Below the pieces are notes generated by a model, which saw only the letters and a program-made list of their open reading frames with translations, was not told the origin of the DNA and ran no database searches. A stretch of 14,436 bases of DNA. Source: Gammaproteobacteria bacterium (GTDB lineage: Bacteria; Pseudomonadota; Gammaproteobacteria; Pseudomonadales; Pseudohongiellaceae). Shown piece after piece: positions 7,116 through 12,686 of the stretch. The first letter of the stretch is position 1, and each line of letters opens with the position of its first letter. The position numbers and the translations under genes are program-made. The stretch spans positions 1 to 14,436 of the forward strand of contig CANCGR010000017.1 in the NCBI GenBank assembly GCA_947377625.1, in the 5' to 3' direction.

Positions 7116-8093
7116 TCAACGCAATTTCATGGCGGTTACTTCAAAGGCATTGCTGCCAATGCCGGTGGTCACCACTTTGTAGTTGGTCGTCATTGAAAAC
7201 GAGCCGAAATCGGTCACTTCAGCGTTATAAGTGAAGATGCCACCGGCGCTGATGCTCAGTACCAGCGTTTGGTATTGTGTGGAACCGAAGGTGCGATTGC
7301 GTACACTCTGCACCAGCGCGGTAGGATTCTTGAGCTGATTGCTGATCGCGGTTTGCACGGTGGGAGTATCTGCACCGGCCAACGCAATCAACATGCCGCT
7401 TACCAGGCTTCTGCCAAGCGCATCAGCGGTGGCAGGAGCTGTGTACTCAAAGCCGTTGAGAATGAAGCGGCGCACAGTGCCGTCTTTATCCACCCACATT
7501 TCGGCGACGTTGACAGCGGTTGAATTGTTGGCAGTCAAAGTAACCAACAAGCGTTCGGTGCTGATTGCGCCGACTTGCTCCACTCCCTTACGCACCATTT
7601 TCATTTGCGAAATGATGGTGACGGCACCACTGACTGCTGTTGAGGTCAGCGTCAGTTCTTCAAACAAACGTGGCAGGTCGTAGGTGGTTTTGACGGAAGT
7701 TACATTGGCAAAGTCGGCGGTAACGGCAGTGACTTTGGTGGCTTGGTCGTAGGCGTTGGTCAGCATCGTGTTAAGCGCCGCGATGCTGCCGCGCGGCGTG
7801 AAGTCGTTGCCGTAAGGTCCACCGATCAGAAACAGGTTGCCGTCTTTCACGCCGACATAAATACCGCTGCCGGGGAAGTACTTGTAGGTATAGCCGGTGT
7901 AGGAGAACCAGCCACTGCCATTGATGAAGATGCTGGGATAAACCTTGGCGCCCAGCGAGAACAATGTAAGCACATCGGGATTCACCGTGGTTTCCTGCAC
8001 AGCGGTGCCGGGAGTTTGGGCAAGGGCGGAGGTGGCTGGCAATGCCAGTACAGCGGCTAACGCGAGGACTTTCAAAGTTGTGCGAAGTTGCAT
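7116..8093 (-). CDS. Secreted protein of unknown function
   Basis: A 325-residue protein with a clear signal peptide (cut after ALA at 25). Residues about 43-97 contain LFSLGAKVYPSIF, a GYTYKYFPGSGIYVGVKDG run and LFLIGGPYG. This resembles a short aromatic motif ('yP.lF...... y.YryYp.tgiYlGv.dg.vyvlg') that I recall in various proteobacterial surface proteins of unknown role. The rest is Thr/Val/Ala-rich and probably beta-structured, with no cysteine and no catalytic motif. The ribosome site GGGAG (complement of 8099-8103) lies 5 bases before the ATG. It has its own probable promoter upstream and a strong terminator downstream, so it is a single-gene unit between the two plus-strand modules. 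Confidence 0.75.
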   Translation of the reverse strand: MQLRTTLKVLALAAVLALPATSALAQTPGTAVQETTVNPDVLTLFSLGAKVYPSIFINGSGWFSYTGYTYKYFPGSGIYVGVKDGNLFLIGGPYGNDFTPRGSIAALNTMLTNAYDQATKVTAVTADFANVTSVKTTYDLPRLFEELTLTSTAVSGAVTIISQMKMVRKGVEQVGAISTERLLVTLTANNSTAVNVAEMWVDKDGTVRRFILNGFEYTAPATADALGRSLVSGMLIALAGADTPTVQTAISNQLKNPTALVQSVRNRTFGSTQYQTLVLSISAGGIFTYNAEVTDFGSFSMTTNYKVVTTGIGSNAFEVTAMKLR

Positions 8094-8123
8094 ACGAACT
8101 CCCGGAGGCTGAAATGAGCCTTT

Positions 8124-8171
8124 ATTTTAGGCACAAAATTCTGGAATCGAAATCCCCCAGGACAGGGGGGA
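8124..8171 (-). promoter_or_regulatory. Probable promoter with C/G-tract palindrome before the 325-residue gene
   Basis: On the minus strand a -10-like TAAAAT (8129-8124) sits 17 bases after TTTCGA (8152-8147), a weak -35. Directly adjoining the -35 is the dyad TCCCCC-N7-GGGGGA (8153-8171). A weak -35 with an adjacent palindrome is what an activator-dependent promoter looks like. The inferred transcript would start near 8117, about 24 bases before the ATG, leaving room for the GGGAG ribosome site. No regulator is named by the sequence. Confidence 0.45.
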
Positions 8172-8231
8172 GGTGAAAATCCGCTGCTCTTGGCGCCGCA
8201 GCAGCGCGTTCAGTTGCCAGCGCTGGCCAAG

Positions 8232-8510
8232 TTAGTTGGCCGGCTCTGGGGCTGGGCCTCCGTGTTTTTTGGCCTCATTCATCAAGGCTTCGTAGTGTTC
8301 GGCGGCAGTCTCGTAAGGATAGGGGCTAAGGATCTGGTCAATCGGGCGATCCACATTGCAATCGCCCCACTGGCCCACACGGCCGGCGTTCACCATGTCA
8401 GACAGTGATTCAGGAGTGTTGCAGCGGGCATAGCGCTTGTCGGTCCACAGCTTGCGGTCGAGGTAGAAATTTTTGGTGGTGAAGAGATCAACCGCCAACG
8501 GCGTGATGCC
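8232..8510 (-). pseudogene. Truncated copy of the module B secreted protein
   Basis: The minus strand encodes PLAVDLFTTKNFYLDRKLW, RYARCNTP, a DCN segment, ILSPYPYETAAEHYEALM and KKHGGP, closely matching residues 144-236 of the neighbouring 531-residue protein (PLAVDLFTTKDFYQDRALW, RYFRCNSP, WGFCDRD, VSPYPFKTAQAHYEALM, KAHGGP). Both cysteines are kept. The homology starts abruptly near 8507 with no signal peptide, only unrelated codons up to 8603, and ends at a TAA (8234-8232) soon after HGGP where the paralog continues for about 295 residues. At DNA level the copies are diverged, so the duplication is old. Best read as a remnant; a short expressed protein cannot be excluded. Confidence 0.75.
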
Positions 8511-8729
8511 CCCCGTCCCAGTTTGTGTGCAATGCGCAGTCCGGTCAACGAGATGCCGGAATGCGATTTCATTATGAAGAATCCCGGGTTTGCACATACT
8601 CATGCGCCAGTATGTTGCGCTGGCTACTGGTGGCGGCTACCATCCTCCGCTCAGTGCCCGCAAGCGGTAAAGGCTGTTCAGAACGGGTGCGCAGATTACC
8701 GGGATTCACACCGGAATGGGGGAAGAGAA
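8511..8729. other. Intergenic stretch upstream of module B, with a 7-base dyad
   Basis: No convincing gene is seen here. A perfect dyad ACATACT-N8-AGTATGT lies at 8594-8615, overlapping a weak promoter-like pair (TTTGCA 8589-8594, 16-base gap, TATGTT 8611-8616). A dyad of this size is expected several times by chance in a window this long, so it is only a candidate operator. The ribosome site GGGGGAAGAG precedes the ATG at 8730. Confidence 0.35.
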
Positions 8730-10325
8730 ATGCTGATTGCGAAGAAATTGGTGGCGACTGCCGCTTTGATGCTCACTATCGGAACCGCTGGTGCGCAGGC
8801 TGCTGATGCCGAGTCGAAGAGCGTGGGACGGGGCTGGCCGCTGGCCGCCGACCTCAGTCAGCCGCCCGCCAATGCCAAAGCTGTGAAAGTGGATGATCCG
8901 GCCGTCCAGCAAGTGCTGGATCGTGACCTCTGGCAGGTCGGTCCGGCGCCATTACGTGGTTTCGGCGGCTTCGGCGGGCCTCCGCCGGGTGCTCCTGCTG
9001 CTGGTGGTCCTCCTGGCGCAGGTGGGCCTCCTGCTGTCGGTGGCGCGCCTGTGCCAGGCAGACCTCCCGTTGCCGGCGTGCCGCCTGTGGCGGGTTCACA
9101 AGGAGTTGCTTTAGCGTTGTTCGCCAGTGCCACTGGCGGCGCGGCACCGGCTGGTGTCAAACCACTGGCGGTTGATTTGTTTACCACCAAGGATTTTTAC
9201 CAGGATCGTGCACTGTGGAGCGATCCCCGCTATTTCCGCTGCAACAGCCCCTATGGAGCAGAATCACAGCGCGGCGCGAATGGCGCGGCACTGGCTGGCG
9301 ACAATCCAAAGAATGCACCTTGGGGCTTCTGTGATCGCGACTATCCGCGCTCGTCGATGGTCAGTCCTTATCCGTTCAAGACCGCACAGGCTCATTACGA
9401 GGCGCTGATGGCAGAAACCAAAGCGCACGGTGGCCCGACGCAGCACACCTACGCTACTGTGCCCGGCGACTGGACCGGTCGCTATGGACTCGGCGGGCAG
9501 AACTGGTATGGCAGCATGCGTGTCAGCCAGATACCTACCATCCTGTCGTTGCTGACGCCCGAGTATCAGAAGCGCATGGTGGAGTTGTTGTACCAGGAAG
9601 GTGTCAACGCCGCTTCGCAATGGCCCTCGCAGTACTGCTGGCCTGAAGGCTTCATGCGTCGTTTTGATCCGGTGGCGATACAGCCGCAAATCAATCCTCA
9701 CTACATCCTCGTCACGCCGCAACTGGTGCAGATCTCCACCGGTGTGGCACGTAACTTTGTCACCAACATCAATGTCGGCCGCTCGTTCAACATGACGGGC
9801 GCGACACCGCGTCTTGGTGCTGACGTGCCGCACTGGTATGGCGATACCGTTGGCTTCTGGGATAAGGACTCGCTGATCACCTGGACCTCGAACCTCCAGG
9901 GCTGGATGGTGCACGGCAAGTTCGAGTTTTCGAGCAAGATGCAGACCATCGAAATTTATTCTCCGAATCGCGATGCGCAGGGCAAGCTCACCGGCCTCAA
10001 TCACGAGGCGATCTTCTACGATCCCGAGTCGCTGGTGGAACCGATCCGCATCGTCCGCACGCTGACTCGCATGGGCGGCATGGACGAAGGCAACCCTTAT
10101 AATTTTATTGAGTGCGTGCCGAACATTTATTCCGTCAAAGGCAAAGCAACGCCAGTCACGCCCGGCAACGTAATCGAGTATGAAGTGCCGGACATGTATG
10201 GCCGTCCGTGGGCGAAGACCTGGGCGAAGTATTTCGAGGCAGGCATGAAGGATCCTGACAAGGCGAAGGAAGATGAAATGTTTGATTTCGGCGAACCAGC
10301 CGCGAAGAAAGGCGATGGTAAATGA
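8730..10325 (+). CDS. Secreted protein with Pro/Gly linker and one Cys-bracketed domain (module B)
   Basis: A 531-residue protein. Residues 1-24 are a signal peptide ending in AQA. Residues about 25-76 contain WPLAADLSQPPANAKAVKV and LDRDLW. Residues 77-124 are a Pro/Gly/Ala linker. Residues 144-236 hold LAVDLFTTKDFY, Cys171 (FRCNSP), Cys201 (GFCDRD) and SPYPFKTAQAHYEAL. Residues about 300-465 repeat the domain found twice in the module A protein: CWPEGFMRR (Cys303), WYGDTVGFWDKDSLI, SKMQTIEIYSP and FIECVPN (Cys462). The mature chain has exactly four cysteines, in two plausible pairs. The frame is open upstream, but the ATG at 8730 has both the ribosome site and the signal peptide. The stop overlaps the next gene's start (ATGA). 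Function is unknown; no enzyme motif is recognised. Confidence 0.78.
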   Translation: MLIAKKLVATAALMLTIGTAGAQAADAESKSVGRGWPLAADLSQPPANAKAVKVDDPAVQQVLDRDLWQVGPAPLRGFGGFGGPPPGAPAAGGPPGAGGPPAVGGAPVPGRPPVAGVPPVAGSQGVALALFASATGGAAPAGVKPLAVDLFTTKDFYQDRALWSDPRYFRCNSPYGAESQRGANGAALAGDNPKNAPWGFCDRDYPRSSMVSPYPFKTAQAHYEALMAETKAHGGPTQHTYATVPGDWTGRYGLGGQNWYGSMRVSQIPTILSLLTPEYQKRMVELLYQEGVNAASQWPSQYCWPEGFMRRFDPVAIQPQINPHYILVTPQLVQISTGVARNFVTNINVGRSFNMTGATPRLGADVPHWYGDTVGFWDKDSLITWTSNLQGWMVHGKFEFSSKMQTIEIYSPNRDAQGKLTGLNHEAIFYDPESLVEPIRIVRTLTRMGGMDEGNPYNFIECVPNIYSVKGKATPVTPGNVIEYEVPDMYGRPWAKTWAKYFEAGMKDPDKAKEDEMFDFGEPAAKKGDGK

Positions 10326-10825
10326 CTATGAAAACACTGACTGTGCGAAACATCTCTGGCGCTGCTGCGCTGCTCGCTTGCCTGGTGGCGCCGCCACTGC
10401 AGGCACACCATTCGTTCGCGCCCTACGACATGAACAAGACACAGTTGCTTACGGGCGTGGTCACTCGCGTTAATCCGGATGCCAACCACCTGCAGATTTT
10501 CTTCGCGGTGATGAATGCGGAGCGCAAGAACGTCGAGCGCGACAAAGAAGGCAACCCGGTCATCTGGGCGGTGGAAATGGCGGGTTCTGCGGCCTCGGCC
10601 CAGGACGGTATTTCCGTGTCCTCGTTCCCGGCCGGTACAGTTTTCAGTGTAGGGGTACATCCGAACCGTGCCGGTGATCCTTCCGGTTTCCGCGAAGGCC
10701 CGCTATTCAAATGCCCGGTTGGCACGACTGGCAAAGCCATTCCGCCGAAAGCAGACCAGCATTGTGATTCGGTTGAGGGGCGCACCGCTTTTGGTCAAGG
10801 CAATCTGCCTGCTGCGACCAAGTGA
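10322..10825 (+). CDS. DUF6152-like exported protein (module B)
   Basis: A 167-residue protein with a signal peptide ending PLQA at residue 28; cleavage would leave HHSFAPYDMNK. It shares with the module A DUF6152 protein the HHSF start, a TGVVTRVNP segment, a WAVEMAG strand and PAGTVFSVGV. It differs by an insertion around residues 60-80 and a C-terminal extension with two cysteines (Cys131 and Cys148), possibly a disulfide. It overlaps the upstream gene by four bases and is followed 11 bases later by two membrane protein genes, so the four genes form one tight operon. A second in-frame ATG two codons in is an alternative start. Function is unknown. Confidence 0.75.
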   Translation: MTMKTLTVRNISGAAALLACLVAPPLQAHHSFAPYDMNKTQLLTGVVTRVNPDANHLQIFFAVMNAERKNVERDKEGNPVIWAVEMAGSAASAQDGISVSSFPAGTVFSVGVHPNRAGDPSGFREGPLFKCPVGTTGKAIPPKADQHCDSVEGRTAFGQGNLPAATK

Positions 10826-10836
10826 AGTAGATGTGA

Positions 10837-11382
10837 ATGATGAGCCTGCTTGAAATCGCAAAGGCGATGGATGTCACGTCGCTGAGTACTTCCCTTAAAT
10901 CCATTACCTGGTTGGTGCCGCTGGTGCAGAGCGTGCATATCCTCATGGTGGGCGTGGTATTTGTCTCCATTTTGATGATCTCGCTCAGGGTGCTGGGCCG
11001 CGTGCGCATGGATGAACCACTGTCACGCACTTGGCGCCGCTTTGCACCTTCCCTGTGGGGTGGTGTAGCGGTGATGGTGGTGAGCGGAGTACTGCTGGTC
11101 TTCTCCGAACCCGTGCGCGAGTTAATGACGTTGTCATTCCGGCTCAAGATGGTGTTGCTGGTCATCTGTGTTGTCAGTGCCGTTGTCTTTGGTCGCCGTA
11201 TGCGTGGCGCAGCCAGTGTGACAGCAGTCGAGTTGCCTTTGTCGGCTGCCATGCGGGCGGCTGCAGTTGTCACCTTGGTGCTGTGGATTGCGATCATCTT
11301 CCTCGGCCGCGCGATTGCCTATGATGACTCGGTCTGGGGTAGCTGGTCGCCCGCCATATTGCAGCGGGGTGGATCGCTATGA
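10837..11382 (+). CDS. DUF6644-like four-helix membrane protein, first copy
   Basis: A 181-residue inner-membrane protein with four helices, at about 25-54, 70-90, 103-120 and 141-160. Conserved positions include His34 inside helix 1 (QSVHILMVG), the FRLKM motif at 101-105, Trp150 and LGR at 156-158. This fits what I recall of DUF6644, where a membrane His and a 'GR.IA' end are typical. Two adjacent ATG codons (10837, 10840) are possible starts; no strong ribosome site is present, so coupling to the upstream DUF6152 gene is likely. The stop overlaps the next start (ATGA). A redox-cofactor or metal role via the buried His is inference. Confidence 0.7.
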   Translation: MMSLLEIAKAMDVTSLSTSLKSITWLVPLVQSVHILMVGVVFVSILMISLRVLGRVRMDEPLSRTWRRFAPSLWGGVAVMVVSGVLLVFSEPVRELMTLSFRLKMVLLVICVVSAVVFGRRMRGAASVTAVELPLSAAMRAAAVVTLVLWIAIIFLGRAIAYDDSVWGSWSPAILQRGGSL

Positions 11383-11924
11383 ATACACCTCCGTCGTTTA
11401 TCCATGCCATGGAGACCTCTGCCATCGGCGAATGGATGCGCAGCAACTTGCTTGCCATGCCTCTGGTCAATGCTGCGCACGTGCTGTGCATCACGCTGGT
11501 GTTTGGCACCATTCTGGTGGTCGATATGCGCCTGTTGGGCCTGTTCGACCGCAGTCGCTCGGTGATGAAGACTTCTGATGAGATGTTGCACCTGACCTGG
11601 GGGGCGTTTATAGGCGCCGCAGTTACAGGGGTGATGTTTTTCACTGCCAATGCCACTACTTACTGGTTCAACACCGCGTTCCGTTTCAAGATGTTGGTGA
11701 TAGTGCTCGCCGGCGTGAACATGGCAATTTTCCAGTTCATTACTTACCGTAGCGTAGTGAATTGGGATCGCAACTCACCCTCGCCGCGTGCAGCGAAAGT
11801 GGCCGCTGCACTTTCCATTCTGATCTGGTTCAGTGTAGTCGTGCTGGGCCGCTTGATCGGTTTCACCAAGGGTTACGACGTGGAAGTTCCGGCGAGCATC
11901 GATTTCGATTTCGGCACTCCCTGA
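11379..11924 (+). CDS. DUF6644-like four-helix membrane protein, second copy
   Basis: A 181-residue paralog of the preceding protein, of identical length and alignable without gaps at its key positions: His34 (NAAHVLCIT), a VVDMRLLG segment after helix 1, FRFKM at 101-105, Trp150 and LGR at 156-158. Helices lie at about 25-54, 74-91, 103-122 and 139-160. The 4-base overlap with the first copy suggests matched synthesis, and the pair may form a heterodimer in the membrane. It is the last gene of module B. Downstream, a weak 5-base stem (11934-11938 with 11948-11952) and a TTTT run inside the converging gene give only a poor terminator candidate. Confidence 0.75.
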   Translation: MNTPPSFIHAMETSAIGEWMRSNLLAMPLVNAAHVLCITLVFGTILVVDMRLLGLFDRSRSVMKTSDEMLHLTWGAFIGAAVTGVMFFTANATTYWFNTAFRFKMLVIVLAGVNMAIFQFITYRSVVNWDRNSPSPRAAKVAAALSILIWFSVVVLGRLIGFTKGYDVEVPASIDFDFGTP

Positions 11925-11955
11925 CACCCAATCGCCGGATTTGTTTGCCGGCAAG

Positions 11956-12534
11956 CTACTTTTCCCCAAGCGCCGCATCGAAATCGAATGCGGCATCGGA
12001 TGCCTGAGCCTTCGGCTTCTCGTACTTGCGCAGGAACAGCATGTGGCAAGCATCGCAACTTGCGCGCAGCTGGGCGCTGGCCGTGAGCTGCGCATCCTTG
12101 CCCTGTGCGCCTGCCATGTTGTCAGCCGCTTTGGCTGCGGCGTCGGCAAGACTGTAAAAGGTTGTGAAGTCCTTCCAGATAGACGGCAAGGCGATGGTTG
12201 CTGGCGTCTCGTTCTGCGGATCGTAAAGGTCGGTGGTGGGTGGAAACAGATGCGGCACTGCCTGCAGCATGGCAGAGATCACCGCCGCGTTGGCACCCAG
12301 CACTTTGGGATCACTGCCGCTCTCCACCTGTAGCATGTCGATGGGCAACATCAGCTTCTCCATCTGCTCCATAAGCTTGAATCGCGCAGCGATCACATCC
12401 TTGGGATTGGTGATGCCGGTCCAGCCGGGGGCAGCCCCGGGGCCGGTATTCGTACTCGGGCCAGCACCGCCCGAACAGGCCGACAGTGACGTCATGGCAA
12501 TAAGCAACACGGCGGCAACAAGAGTTCGCGTCAT
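11956..12534 (-). CDS. Lipoprotein cytochrome c' (class II c-type cytochrome)
   Basis: A 192-residue protein with an N-terminal leader and lipobox LSAC (Cys20), a Gly/Pro/Ser linker to about residue 40, then a helical domain. ARFKLMEQMEKLM forms helix 1. The single haem-binding motif CDACH at 160-164, followed by MLFLRKY, sits near the C-terminus as in cytochrome c'. Family members are four-helix bundles with a five-coordinate haem, known to bind NO and CO and linked to NO tolerance. Membrane anchoring by lipid is a variation on the usually soluble form. The ribosome site AAGGA (complement of 12544-12548) precedes the ATG. An FNR-type palindrome lies about 134 bases upstream. It converges on module B with 31 bases between the stops. 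Confidence 0.82.
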   Translation of the reverse strand: MTRTLVAAVLLIAMTSLSACSGGAGPSTNTGPGAAPGWTGITNPKDVIAARFKLMEQMEKLMLPIDMLQVESGSDPKVLGANAAVISAMLQAVPHLFPPTTDLYDPQNETPATIALPSIWKDFTTFYSLADAAAKAADNMAGAQGKDAQLTASAQLRASCDACHMLFLRKYEKPKAQASDAAFDFDAALGEK

Positions 12535-12571
12535 GGAGTGGATTCCTTTGCACTAACCGATCATGGACTGT

Positions 12572-12588
12572 CTTGAGCCACTCTCAAG
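12572..12588 (-). other. Small hairpin in the cytochrome c' leader
   Basis: CTTGAG-CCACT-CTCAAG is a perfect 6-base stem with a 5-base loop, 38 bases before the cytochrome c' start and just upstream of its ribosome site. It could influence translation, but is small enough to arise by chance. Confidence 0.3.
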
Positions 12589-12661
12589 GAATGCAGCCAA
12601 GCACGTGCGGAAAAAGGATAGCAGCGCACGTAGCGGGTATCTATAAAAGCCGAAATGGAGG

Positions 12662-12675
12662 TTGACCCAAGTCAA
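12662..12675 (-). promoter_or_regulatory. FNR/DNR-type binding site upstream of cytochrome c'
   Basis: TTGACCCAAGTCAA is a perfect palindrome TTGAC-N4-GTCAA, matching the half-site geometry of the FNR/ANR/DNR/NnrR branch of CRP-family regulators (TTGAT-N4-ATCAA and close variants). The only gene downstream in the proper orientation is the cytochrome c' gene. On the minus strand TATAGA (12645-12640) or TAGATA (12643-12638) could be the -10. That puts the site centre at about -36 to -38 from the inferred start, a few bases short of the classical -41.5, so the exact promoter is uncertain. Confidence 0.6.
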
Positions 12676-12686
12676 TAGCCAGACAA

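Noticed and set aside
8225..8241. GGCCAA-GTTAG-TTGGCC hairpin at the end of the truncated paralog
   Set aside because: A 6-base stem spanning the stop codon with no T-run on either strand is not a terminator and is expected by chance.
8190..8408. Plus-strand open frame opposite the truncated paralog
   Set aside because: The minus strand clearly matches the neighbouring protein, so the plus-strand frame is its shadow; it has no ribosome site and no recognisable family.
8523..8729. N-terminal extension of the 531-residue secreted protein
   Set aside because: The frame is open here, but the codons give no signal peptide or homology. The ATG at 8730 has a good ribosome site and is followed at once by a signal peptide.
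9264..10004. Long minus-strand open frame inside the module B protein
   Set aside because: It is antisense to a well-supported coding region with signal peptide, repeated domain and cysteine pairs, and shows no family of its own.
11934..11963. Terminator after module B
   Set aside because: The stem is only 5 bases with a 9-base loop, and the TTTT run lies several bases further on inside the converging gene; too weak to call.
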